Made by a program: the position numbers and the translations under genes
Source: Ancylobacter novellus
GTDB taxonomy: Bacteria > Pseudomonadota > Alphaproteobacteria > Rhizobiales > Methylopilaceae
Assembly (NCBI GenBank): GCA_003241695.1
Contig: QFPN01000005.1
Coordinates: 186,001 to 250,000 of the forward strand
Reading direction: 5' to 3'
Length of the DNA: 64,000 nt
Notes under the pieces: model-generated
Databases searched by the model: none
The model's input: only the letters and a program-made list of their open reading frames with translations
What the model was told of the DNA's origin: nothing
Shown: positions 52,663 to 60,510 of the stretch, one piece after another
How the letters are laid out: each line of letters begins with the position of its first letter
Numbering within the stretch: position 1 is the first letter of the stretch

Positions 52663-53940
52663 ATGATCCGCCGATCGATCGTCCTCGCGGCGGCCTGCGC
52701 GATCATCGCCACGTTCTCCGGCGCGGCTCGGGCCGGAGAACGCTCGATCTTCGACGACGTGAAGCTCGAGGCGATCCCGGAGACCAACGGGGTCGACCCC
52801 TATCCGAACGAAATGGTTCTCCTGAGGATCCGCGGCGTCTATCGCCCGCTGATCAACATCGCCCACCTCGTCCAGCCGTCGCTGGTCAATTTCGGCTGGA
52901 CGAACCTGATGCGCGACCGTGGTTTCACGGCGGAAGTCGACGGCTTCCGCGCCGAAGGCTTCGAGCGCGTGATCGCGATCTTTCCCGAAAAGTCCGGGCC
53001 TCTCGAGATCGGCAGCTTCGTCCACAAACTCTCGGTGGTCGACGGCGACGGTCAGCGCGCGCTCGAGGTCCGCTCCCAGCCGATCGTCCTGAACGTCGCC
53101 GAATGGCGCGGCCCCGGCGGCCCCAAGGATCCGACCCAATGGTGGCTGCCGTCGGGCGAGGTGCGGATCACGGACGACTGGTCCGGCGATCCGAACCACG
53201 TGCCGCGCGGCGAGACCGTGCGCCGAACGGTGACGATCGAGGCGCACGGCGTCATGGCGGAGCAGATGCCGCCGGCGCCGGTGATGCGCTCGCCCGGGAT
53301 CCTCTCGTTCCGCGGACCGGTCGATCACGACATGCGCGCCACGCCTGAAGGCCCGGTGGCGCGCGCCGTCTATCGCTGGGACATGCGTCCGGCGACGGTC
53401 CAGCCCGCGATCGTCGAAGCGATCGAGATCCCCTGGTTCGACACGCGTGCGAGAGAAATGCGAAAGGCCGTCATCCCGGCGCAGCGCATGGCGTGGGCTG
53501 CGGCCGGCGCGCCGGCTCGGGACGCGGCGCGGTCGGACGAGCCTTCGACTTGGCTCATAGGCCTGGCGGGCGCCCTCGCCTTCCTCGGCGGCCTCGCGCT
53601 CCTGCTGACGGGAGCGGGCGGCCGTCCGAAACTCCAGCCACGAGCGTTCTACGCCATGCGCGTCGCGGCATGGCGCGGCGACGCGGCGTCGTTTCGTGCG
53701 GCGGTGACCGATCTGGCGCGCGCCGAACGGGAGGCCGCCCGGCTCTGGTCCGCCGCCCCCGAGGTTCGCGCGGGTCTCGCCGAACTCGACCGACATCTGT
53801 TCGACGCGACGGCGGCCCCGCGTCCGTCGCTGCGGCGGCTCGCCCGCGTGATATCCGCCGCGCGAGCGAGAGCGTGCGTGGCCCTTCGCCCGGCGCGCTC
53901 CGGCCTCGAGCCGCTCGACGGGCCGACGAAGCGAGCGTGA
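52663..53940 (+). CDS. BatD-like secreted/membrane protein
   Basis: 425 residues. It has a signal peptide (residues 1 to about 24), Ig-like beta-rich domains with the BatD-type AIFPEKSGPLEIGSF segment, and a membrane helix around residues 295-313 (LAGALAFLGGLALLLTGAG). A cytoplasmic helical tail of about 110 residues follows. It replaces the mxaK/mxaD-type genes expected in a methanol dehydrogenase cluster and marks this as a bat-type operon. Last gene of the unit, convergent with doxX. Confidence 0.82.
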   Translation: MIRRSIVLAAACAIIATFSGAARAGERSIFDDVKLEAIPETNGVDPYPNEMVLLRIRGVYRPLINIAHLVQPSLVNFGWTNLMRDRGFTAEVDGFRAEGFERVIAIFPEKSGPLEIGSFVHKLSVVDGDGQRALEVRSQPIVLNVAEWRGPGGPKDPTQWWLPSGEVRITDDWSGDPNHVPRGETVRRTVTIEAHGVMAEQMPPAPVMRSPGILSFRGPVDHDMRATPEGPVARAVYRWDMRPATVQPAIVEAIEIPWFDTRAREMRKAVIPAQRMAWAAAGAPARDAARSDEPSTWLIGLAGALAFLGGLALLLTGAGGRPKLQPRAFYAMRVAAWRGDAASFRAAVTDLARAEREAARLWSAAPEVRAGLAELDRHLFDATAAPRPSLRRLARVISAARARACVALRPARSGLEPLDGPTKRA

Positions 53941-53946
53941 AGACCG

Positions 53947-54339
53947 TCAGAGCGAGGTCTTCCCCCGCATGGCGTCGACGCTCCACGGGCCGGGGCCTGC
54001 GAAGAACAGGTAAAGGAAGGTGAAGCTGTAGAGCGCCGCGAGCTCGCCCTTGTTGACGATCGGATAGAAGCCGCCCGCGGCGTGGCCGACGAAATAGGCT
54101 GCGGCCGCCATGCCGGAAAGCAGGAAGGCGGCCCAGCGGCTAAACAGGCCGATCGCCAGAAGGGCGCCGCCGACCAGTTCGATCGTGCCGGCCGCCATCA
54201 GAAGCGGCGGCAGCGGATCGGGTCCGGGAATCGGAAAATGAAGCAGCTTCTGGGTGCCGTGCTGCATGAAGAGCAGCGCCGACATGATGCGCAGGATGCT
54301 GAGGACGCGCGGCGTCCAGCCTGAGAGCGCGGCGTTCAT
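53947..54339 (-). CDS. DoxX-family membrane protein
   Basis: 130 residues with four membrane helices. The family start SILRIMSALLFMQHGTQKLL is split by conserved RIM and HG residues, and GTIELVGGALLAIGLFSRWAA is the second conserved block (landmarks only). DoxX proteins are small membrane proteins with roles in redox or thiol stress in a few bacteria. The specific role here is unknown. The upstream 391-base gap (54340-54730) holds a dispersed palindrome at 54500-54593 and otherwise nothing I can identify. Confidence 0.88.
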   Translation of the reverse strand: MNAALSGWTPRVLSILRIMSALLFMQHGTQKLLHFPIPGPDPLPPLLMAAGTIELVGGALLAIGLFSRWAAFLLSGMAAAAYFVGHAAGGFYPIVNKGELAALYSFTFLYLFFAGPGPWSVDAMRGKTSL

Positions 54340-54499
54340 GGCGAAGAACCTCCCGAATCGGACCGTCGTCGGAAGGTTGTAACGAGGCCCGCGGCCAAAG
54401 CGAGCGCAGGCGCCGAAACGTGTCGTTCATGGCGCCGTTCCAGAATCCGAGCGTCATCCGATCGAACCGGGCCAGTTTCCGAAAGGAGACGGCCTCCTC

Positions 54500-54593
54500 C
54501 GCCGTCGTCCTCCGGCTCGACCGGAGGACCCACGTCGACGTGAAGCTCGACGCCCGAGATGGATGGTCCGGTCAAGCCGGACCATGATGACGG
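54500..54593. repeat. Dispersed 94-base palindromic element, second copy
   Basis: It carries the same two hairpins as 26951-27044: CCTCCGGCTCGACCGGAGG on the left and GGTCCGGTCAAGCCGGACC on the right, with a divergent middle. Matching flank sequence CCGCCGTCGT precedes both copies. It lies in the 391-base gap between doxX and the small secreted genes. Confidence 0.85.
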
Positions 54594-54730
54594 ATCAGGT
54601 CGATCGAATAGCCGTCTTGAACGTGATCGTCGTGTTCGAAACGCATTGCTCGTCGACTGGACAAGCGGGGGGATGACGATCCACTCCGATCGAACGCCGT
54701 TTCAGGTCCGCTTGCAGGAAAAAAGCGCCT

Positions 54731-55162
54731 TCACTTCGGCTTCGGACGCAGCGTGAACAGCCCGCGCCCGTCGTTCACCTTGACCTCGAAGATCGGAGCG
54801 CCGGTGGCGCGGTTTACCAGCCAGACCGTCGAAAGCGGCCGGGGCGTCTCGTTCCCGAGGCAGGAAATCTTCATCCAGAGGAAAGCCGCCTCGACATCGA
54901 CGCCGAAGGTGACGTCGAACGAACGGGAGCCGCCCGCGTCGACATGGGTGAAGACCCCGCCTCCCCCTATCCCGTTGAAGGTCCTGTATTCGAGGTCGAC
55001 GGTGGCCTCGCTCGAGCAGCTGTTGATCACCCCAACGCGCAGGGCGTCCGCCGCCGGCACCGGAATCCCGACCGTGCTCTGATCAACCGTGGCGGCCTTG
55101 CTTCCGACCGGAAGGAGCGTCAGCGCCGACATCGCGGCGGCGAAAATCACGAAAGGCTTCAC
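54731..55162 (-). CDS. Small secreted protein, unknown function (second of pair)
   Basis: 143 residues. A signal peptide (residues 1 to about 23, ending VGSKA) precedes a beta-rich mature part with two cysteines (VINSCSSEAT and MKISCLGNE) that could form a disulfide. The sequence alternates polar and hydrophobic residues as in an Ig-like or jelly-roll fold, and ends TLRPKPK. Its start overlaps the stop of the neighbouring secreted-protein gene by four bases. No family is recognised. Confidence 0.75.
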   Translation of the reverse strand: MKPFVIFAAAMSALTLLPVGSKAATVDQSTVGIPVPAADALRVGVINSCSSEATVDLEYRTFNGIGGGGVFTHVDAGGSRSFDVTFGVDVEAAFLWMKISCLGNETPRPLSTVWLVNRATGAPIFEVKVNDGRGLFTLRPKPK

Positions 55163-55560
55163 AGTCCCGCTCCTTCCTGGACGGCCACGGTCGCCAGCGG
55201 AGCATGCGTGACGGCGTCGCGCACATAGACGCTGACCAAGGCGTCCGGCGCGACGTCACCCCTGCAGGTGACGGTGAGATGCAGGACCACGTCGTCCGGC
55301 GTGTCGCCTTGCCAAACCAGCGCGAAGGTCGCCGCGTCCCGCCGCGCCACGGAGCCGCGCACGCGCTTCAGGACCGCTCCGGCCTGGCCTCGCGTGAACG
55401 TGGCCACGTATTTGGCGTCGCCCCGGCAGATGCTGCCGATGGTCACCAGCGCCTCACGCCCCGACGCCAACGGCGTCAGCCCTGTCGTATAGTCGGCTGA
55501 AGCGGCGCAAGCCGGAGAGGCTGCGGCGAGCAGCGCCGCCGTCATCAGCATTCGTCGCAT
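55159..55560 (-). CDS. Small secreted protein, unknown function (first of pair)
   Basis: 133 residues. A signal peptide ends in ASPACA; the mature part has two cysteines (GSICRGDAKY and VTCRGDVAP) each followed by an RGD triplet. It has the same general layout as its coupled neighbour (signal, about 110-residue beta-rich domain, central and distal cysteines, motif VSVYVRDAVTHAPLATVAV resembling the partner's VWLVNRATGAPIFEVKV). The two are probably distant paralogues exported together. The function is unknown. Confidence 0.75.
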   Translation of the reverse strand: MRRMLMTAALLAAASPACAASADYTTGLTPLASGREALVTIGSICRGDAKYVATFTRGQAGAVLKRVRGSVARRDAATFALVWQGDTPDDVVLHLTVTCRGDVAPDALVSVYVRDAVTHAPLATVAVQEGAGL

Positions 55561-55655
55561 TTTCGGATCCCGCCGCCTGAGCGAATATGACCGACGGCGA
55601 TCCTGCGGCGGATCCCCTCCGAAATCGAGACGGTAAAACTACCGATCCGCCGCTT

Positions 55656-56672
55656 TCACTCCGCGGCGACGGCCTGCGGCGCTTGTTCGGGGAAAGTCGG
55701 ATAGAGGCGGAGCGAGCGCCCCATCTGCTTCGTTAAGGCGAGCACGATGTCGACATTGGGCGTCGGCGTGTCCGTCAGGCGGCCCATTTCCTGGACCGAG
55801 GACAGCAGGGCGTCGAGCTCGATCGGCTTGCCGGCCTCCACGTCCTGCAACATGGAGGTGCGGTGGGCGCCGACCTTGGCCGCGCCGTTGATGCGGCGTT
55901 CGACGTCGACCTTGAAACGCGCGCCGACTTTTTCCCCGATCTCCTGCGCCTCGAGCATCATCGCCCTGGCGAGCGCACGGGTGCCGGGATCGGTCGCGAC
56001 CACGTCGAGGGTCGCGCGGGTCAGCGCCGAGATCGGGTTGAAGCAGAGGTTGCCCCAGAGCTTCAGCCAGATGTCGTCGCGAATGTCCCTGTAATAGCGC
56101 GCACGGAGGCCACTCGCGTCGAGCGCGTCGCCGAACGCCTTGAGCCGCGCGGTCTCGGCGCGGTTCGGCTCGCCGAGACCGAAGGCGTCGCCATAGACGT
56201 GCCGGACCACGCCGGGCGCGACGATCTCGGTCGCGGGATAGACCGTCGATCCGATCACCCGCTCCGGCCCGATCGCGGTCCACTGCCGGTCGCCCGGATC
56301 GACGGTCGCGAGCCGCTTGTCGCGATAGGGGCCGTCCAGCCCGTAGAAATACCACCACGGCACGCCGTTCTGGGCGGTCACGACGGCGGTGGTCTCGTGG
56401 AACAACGGCGCGAGGTCCTCGGCGGACTCCCACGCCTGATGGGCCTTCAGCCCGACGACCACGAAGTCCTGCGGTCCGAGTTCGGCCGCGACCCTGGTCG
56501 CCGGCATCTCGGCGACCTTCTCCTCGCCGTTGATGAGCAGCTTGAGCCCGTTCTCACGGATCGCCGCGAGGTGCGGCCCCCGCGCGACCAGCGACACGTC
56601 GATCCCGGCCTGCTTCATCATGACGGCCATGTAGCCGCCGATCGCTCCGGCCCCGTAGATGCAGACCTTCAT
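55656..56672 (-). CDS. PanE-family reductase (2-dehydropantoate 2-reductase-like; possible oxalyl-CoA reductase)
   Basis: 338 residues. The NADPH-binding motif KVCIYGAGAIGGYMAV is at the N-terminus, the catalytic lysine in VVGLKAHQAWE, and the C-terminal domain has KLWGNLCFNPISALTRA. The start MKVCIYGAG was chosen over a longer frame. Family members reduce ketopantoate, but a paralogue (PanE2) in Methylobacterium extorquens is reported to reduce oxalyl-CoA to glyoxylate. Neighbouring CoA ligase genes rather than pan genes favour an acyl-CoA or 2-oxoacid substrate. It ends the leftward unit. Confidence 0.85.
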   Translation of the reverse strand: MKVCIYGAGAIGGYMAVMMKQAGIDVSLVARGPHLAAIRENGLKLLINGEEKVAEMPATRVAAELGPQDFVVVGLKAHQAWESAEDLAPLFHETTAVVTAQNGVPWWYFYGLDGPYRDKRLATVDPGDRQWTAIGPERVIGSTVYPATEIVAPGVVRHVYGDAFGLGEPNRAETARLKAFGDALDASGLRARYYRDIRDDIWLKLWGNLCFNPISALTRATLDVVATDPGTRALARAMMLEAQEIGEKVGARFKVDVERRINGAAKVGAHRTSMLQDVEAGKPIELDALLSSVQEMGRLTDTPTPNVDIVLALTKQMGRSLRLYPTFPEQAPQAVAAE

Positions 56673-56751
56673 CGCAGGCGACCTTCCGGACATGGCGCGC
56701 CTGAGCCGCAAAGGCCCGGCGGAAGAGTCGGGGGGTGGCGATCTCGGTCCG

Positions 56752-57633
56752 CTATCGGGGAGAGCCGAGAGCGTCGGCGATCGTCCGGCCGACGAGATGG
56801 GCGCTCGGCGCGATCCGCACGCCGGCACGCTCGAGCGCGGCGATCTTGGCGGTCGCCTCCTCGGTCGCCCCGAAGGCGAGCGCGCCCGCATGGCCCATAC
56901 GCTTCTCGCGCGGCGCATGAGCGCCGACGACCAGCGCCACCAACGGCTTGTCGGTCTTCGCCGCCGACAGATGGTCGGCGACCTCCTGCTCCTCGTGGCC
57001 GCCGATCTCGCCGATCAGCACGATCCCGTCGGTCTCGGGGTCGGCGAGGAACAGCTCCACGCAGTCGCGCATCGACATGCCGTGCACCGCGTCGCCGCCG
57101 ACGCCGATCGTGGTCGACTGGCCGAGGCCCGCGGCCGAGACCTGCGCCACGACCTCGCTGGTGAGAGACGCCGACCGCGACACGATCCCGACCCCGCCGG
57201 GACGCTCCGATCCCGTCGCCATGACGCCGAGCTTGCAGACTCCGGGCGCGAGAACGCCCTGGCTGTTCGCGCCGACGAGACGCGTGTTCGAGCCTTTCAG
57301 CGCGTCCTTGACGCGGATCATGTCGAGGGTGGGCACGCGCTCGGTGACCGCGACCACGAGCGGGATCTCGGCTTCGATCGCCTCGATCATCGCGGCGGCG
57401 GCGGTCGCCGGCGGCACGAAGACGATCGACGCGTTGGCGCCCGTCGCCGCGCGCGCGGCCGCGACTGTGTCGAAGATCGGAAGCCCGAGATGGCTGCGTC
57501 CGCCCTTGCCCGGCCGCACGCCGCCTACGACCTTCGAGCCGTACTCCATCATCGAGGCGACGTGGTGCGTGCCGGCCCAGCCGGTGAGCCCCTGGGCGAC
57601 GATCTTCGTGTCCTGGTCCAGCAGGATCGCCAT
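56752..57633 (-). CDS. SucD/MtkB-like CoA ligase alpha subunit, divergent
   Basis: 293 residues, close in length to SucD. The CoA-binding Rossmann start ILLDQDTKIVAQGLTG and GGVRPGKGG are kept, as is the phosphorylated histidine (H248 in RMGHAGAL). Two regions near the acid substrate differ from SucD and MtkB as I remember them: GANSQG at 121-126 replaces GPNCPG/GPNCAG, and SRSASLTSE at 152-160 replaces SRSGTLTYE/SRSGTLGYE. It should thus be an active ADP-forming ligase for another acid. It is two bases downstream of the beta subunit gene. Confidence 0.88.
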   Translation of the reverse strand: MAILLDQDTKIVAQGLTGWAGTHHVASMMEYGSKVVGGVRPGKGGRSHLGLPIFDTVAAARAATGANASIVFVPPATAAAAMIEAIEAEIPLVVAVTERVPTLDMIRVKDALKGSNTRLVGANSQGVLAPGVCKLGVMATGSERPGGVGIVSRSASLTSEVVAQVSAAGLGQSTTIGVGGDAVHGMSMRDCVELFLADPETDGIVLIGEIGGHEEQEVADHLSAAKTDKPLVALVVGAHAPREKRMGHAGALAFGATEEATAKIAALERAGVRIAPSAHLVGRTIADALGSPR

Positions 57634-57635
57634 CG

Positions 57636-58808
57636 TCAGCCCCTCCCCGCCGCGACCGCGACGGCGCGCGCCGCGGCCTCGCCCATATCCGCGGCTTCGA
57701 TCACCGCGCAGCCGAAGTTCTTCAGCCGAGAGCGCGCGAACTCGGCGTTCTGGCCCGCGAGCCGGATCACGATCGGAAGCTTGCGTCCCGAGCGGCGAAG
57801 CGCGACGCCGAGACCTTCCGCGATCGTGTCGCAGGACTGCATGCCGCCGCCATGGACGTTGATGAGCAGCGTGCGGATCTTCGGGTTGTCGAGCAGCAGC
57901 GCGAAACCGTGGGCGATGTCGAGGCTGCGCGCCGTGGTGCGCACGTCCATGAAGTTCGCCGGGCGGCCGCCCGCCGCCACCACCATGTCGAGGGTCGCGA
58001 GGCCAAGGCCCGCGCCGTTCGACACCAGGCCGATGTCGCCGTCGAGCTGGACGAAATTGAGCTGGTCGCGATGCGCCGACAGCTTGGTGCGCGCGGCGTC
58101 GTCCTCGTCGCGCAGCGAGGCGAGCTCCGGATGACGGAACAGCGCGTTGTCGTCGAGCGTCATCTTGACGTCGAGCGCCTTGAGTTCGCCCGTCGCCGTC
58201 ACGGCCAGCGGATTGATTTCGATGAGGGTCGCGTCGAGCTCGACGAAAGCGCGGCGCAGCCCTTCGACCACCGCCGCTCCCGCCTCGATCTCGCCGTCCT
58301 TCAGGCCAAGGCCCGCGAGGAAGGCCGCAAGCGCCTCCCGGTCGATCGCGCCCTTGATCGGAAGCGACAGGCTCTCCTGATGAAGATTTCCGCTGCGTGC
58401 GCGCTCCTCGACGCCCGTACCGCCGTCGGGCGAGCCCATGACCACGAGGCCGCCCTTCGACGGATCGACGAGAAGCGCAAGATGCAGCGAGCGATCCGCC
58501 GCGACGCCCTCTTCGACGTAGACGCGGCGGACGGCTTCTCCGTCCTCGCTCGTCTGCGCGGTGACGAGGCGCTGGCCGATCATGTCGGCGGCGGCGGATC
58601 GCGCCATGGCCGGCCCGTGGACGATCCTGACGCCGCCGGCCTGAAGCCGCTCGCCCGAATGGATCTGCGCCTTCACGGCGATGCGCGCCGCATTGAGATC
58701 CCGTGCGACGGCCTCGGCCTCGTCCGGAGTCAGCGCGACGAACCCTCGGGGCGTCGGCAGACCGTAATCGCCCAGCAGACGCTTCGCCTGAAACTCGTGA
58801 AGCCGCAT
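57636..58808 (-). CDS. SucC/MtkA-like CoA ligase beta subunit, divergent
   Basis: 390 residues. The ATP-grasp half is normal (MRLHEFQAKRLLGDYGLP, AVKAQIHSGERLQAGG, LIEINPLAVT). In the C-terminal domain the usual DVGGGA is DVRTTA (288-293) and the usual NIFGGIVRCD is NVHGGGMQSCD (317-327), so the loop that holds the substrate carboxylate is changed. Annotation pipelines would call this malate thiokinase or succinyl-CoA synthetase. I doubt both. Neighbours are a PanE-like reductase, a GntR regulator and a Tct transporter, not serine-cycle genes. Confidence 0.88.
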   Translation of the reverse strand: MRLHEFQAKRLLGDYGLPTPRGFVALTPDEAEAVARDLNAARIAVKAQIHSGERLQAGGVRIVHGPAMARSAAADMIGQRLVTAQTSEDGEAVRRVYVEEGVAADRSLHLALLVDPSKGGLVVMGSPDGGTGVEERARSGNLHQESLSLPIKGAIDREALAAFLAGLGLKDGEIEAGAAVVEGLRRAFVELDATLIEINPLAVTATGELKALDVKMTLDDNALFRHPELASLRDEDDAARTKLSAHRDQLNFVQLDGDIGLVSNGAGLGLATLDMVVAAGGRPANFMDVRTTARSLDIAHGFALLLDNPKIRTLLINVHGGGMQSCDTIAEGLGVALRRSGRKLPIVIRLAGQNAEFARSRLKNFGCAVIEAADMGEAAARAVAVAAGRG

Positions 58809-59011
58809 GGCTCAGGCTTTCTCCTTCAAGCAAAGCCCGGCCGATCGAACAATCGATCCCATGGCTTTGCTCAGTCTTTATTTCGTGAGACGGTGTGCAA
58901 AAGGGTCCGCCTCAACGGGCGCGCGGACCGCGCCGGTTCTGGCGCATCAAATGCCAGCACGCCGGGCGGGACAATCTCTCCGAAGGTAGCGAAGGCCAAC
59001 CACCCGGCGCC

Positions 59012-59737
59012 TCAGTCGAAGATGTCGCCGTGTTCCTCGACATATTTCGCGAGGCCGAGCGTGTGGTCGCGCGACAGGCGTTCCGCGGCCTCGACGTCGC
59101 GCCGTTCGAGCGCCTCGATGATTGCGAGATGGTCGTCCATCGACTTGGTCGCCCGGTCGTCGCGGCCGATGGTGATCTGCCGGATGCCGCGGACATGCAT
59201 GAAGATGTTGGAGGTGATGTCGACGAGGGCGGCGGAGCCTGAAAGCTGCACCAGCGTCTGGTGGAACTCGATGTTGGCGGCGGAATACTCGCCGAGGAAG
59301 TCCGCAGGCTTGTGCCCTTCGCCAAAGCTCTCGAACAGCCGACGGAGCTTTCCGATGGAGGCGTCGCTTGCGTTCGCTACGGCGAGCCGGGCGGCCATGC
59401 TTTCGAGCGCGGCCCATGCCTGAACCATCTCGATGACTTCGCGGCGCGTCTTCTTCAGCACCATGATGCCGCGCCGGGGCATCGACTTCACGAAGCCCTC
59501 CTGCTCGAGCATCGCGACCGCTTCGCGCACCGGCGTGCGGCTTACGCCGAGCTTTTCGGACAACTGGCGCTCGTCGAGCCAGGTCGGCTCGTCCGACGAA
59601 TAGATGTCCATGTTGACGATGGCTTGCTTGAGCGCCGCATAGACTTTCGTCTTATAGGTTTGCTCGGGCGCAAACTTTTCGAGCACGAACGATCCGTTCG
59701 GTTCGTCGTCGACAGGCATCCGCATCGTCGATTTCAC
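59012..59737 (-). CDS. GntR/FadR-family (FCD) transcriptional regulator, first paralogue
   Basis: 241 residues. The N-terminal winged helix includes LDERQLSEKLGVSRTPVREAV, and the C-terminal FCD ligand domain starts with AWAALESMAARLAVA and has the metal-binding histidines in EFHQTLVQL and DDHLAIIEALE. It is closely related to the regulator at 63374. It lies upstream of and co-directional with the CoA ligase genes, so it probably controls them and itself in response to the transported acid. FCD regulators commonly bind dicarboxylates or related acids. Confidence 0.9.
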   Translation of the reverse strand: MKSTMRMPVDDEPNGSFVLEKFAPEQTYKTKVYAALKQAIVNMDIYSSDEPTWLDERQLSEKLGVSRTPVREAVAMLEQEGFVKSMPRRGIMVLKKTRREVIEMVQAWAALESMAARLAVANASDASIGKLRRLFESFGEGHKPADFLGEYSAANIEFHQTLVQLSGSAALVDITSNIFMHVRGIRQITIGRDDRATKSMDDHLAIIEALERRDVEAAERLSRDHTLGLAKYVEEHGDIFD

Positions 59738-59852
59738 GAAAAACCGCTCCCCTGTCCAGGCGCGCTCCGGAAGCGATGCGGCGCGCCCACATGTCGGCGC
59801 GTCTCCCGTTGGCGCTCTCTACGACGCGTCGCCCCCGCGCGTCTTTTTGCAA

Positions 59853-59880
59853 AAAAGGGCGACCCTTCGGTCGCCCTTTT
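59853..59880. terminator. Bidirectional intrinsic terminator after tctB
   Basis: A 12-base perfect stem AAAAGGGCGACC (59853-59864) pairs with GGTCGCCCTTTT (59869-59880) around the loop CTTC. A-runs on the left and T-runs on the right allow termination on both strands. It lies 70 bases beyond the tctB stop and ends the tctA-C-B message before the GntR gene. Confidence 0.9.
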
Positions 59881-59950
59881 AGGATTTCTGACTGTATGCC
59901 AGATTCCATTTAGCGTCCATGCGTCAGAAAGCCCGACGCCGGCCGCCCCG

Positions 59951-60475
59951 TCAGTAGCCGAACGCCGTTTCGAGCGGCCCCTTGGGCAACGGCACGAGGA
60001 ACCACACCTCGAACATCATGAAGCTTACGATCGAGATCGAGAGCGCGACCGCAAGCGCCTTCCAGATCGCGAACTTGCCGAAGAACACCATGAAGGCGGC
60101 GATGTAGATCGCCGACGCCACGTAGATGCCGATGTAGCTCGTGGCGAAGACGTAGATGACGGCCGGCACGAAGATCGCCGACATCCGCAGAACGCCGGTG
60201 CGCGTGGTGAGGGTCTCCTGCGCTTCCGCCTTGGAGACCACCGCGCGCGCCAGATTGACCGCGCTCGCGATCGCCATCACCACGGCGATGTAGAACGGGA
60301 AATAGCCCGGCGCCGGCCCCTCGTTCGGGTTCCAGTGCCAGCCGAGCCTCGTCGCGTCCTTGATGACGATGGCGGAGACGACGAGGAACAGCGCGGCGAC
60401 GACGATGTCGGCCGTCCTGTGGCTCACGAGCGCGGGTTCGTCGTGTTCGTCCCGGGGTTCGGTGATGTCGGTCAT
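59951..60475 (-). CDS. tctB: Tripartite tricarboxylate transporter, small membrane subunit TctB
   Basis: 174 residues with four membrane helices (IVVAALFLVVSAIVIKDA first) and the loop GPAPGYFPFYIAVVM, typical of TctB. It associates with TctA in the inner membrane. The last gene of the tct unit here, after tctA and tctC, an order different from the usual C-B-A. The protein binding and transport substrate are set mainly by TctC. Confidence 0.92.
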   Translation of the reverse strand: MTDITEPRDEHDEPALVSHRTADIVVAALFLVVSAIVIKDATRLGWHWNPNEGPAPGYFPFYIAVVMAIASAVNLARAVVSKAEAQETLTTRTGVLRMSAIFVPAVIYVFATSYIGIYVASAIYIAAFMVFFGKFAIWKALAVALSISIVSFMMFEVWFLVPLPKGPLETAFGY

Positions 60476-60510
60476 AGGCCCCTCGTCGTCTCCCGTACCT
60501 TTTCAGACCG

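Noticed and set aside
51220..53796. 858-residue minus-strand frame antisense to the VWA/BatD genes
   Set aside because: Crosses three well-supported plus-strand genes and has no protein-like features.
48376..53940. Calling the operon mxaRSACKL
   Set aside because: No mxaF, J, G, I or D is near, the third gene is too short for MxaA and the last gene is BatD-like; mxa names would overstate the case.
56752..58808. Naming the CoA ligase mtkAB (malate thiokinase) or sucCD
   Set aside because: Substrate-site motifs in both subunits differ from both families as I know them, and serine-cycle neighbours are absent; kept as a divergent CoA ligase.
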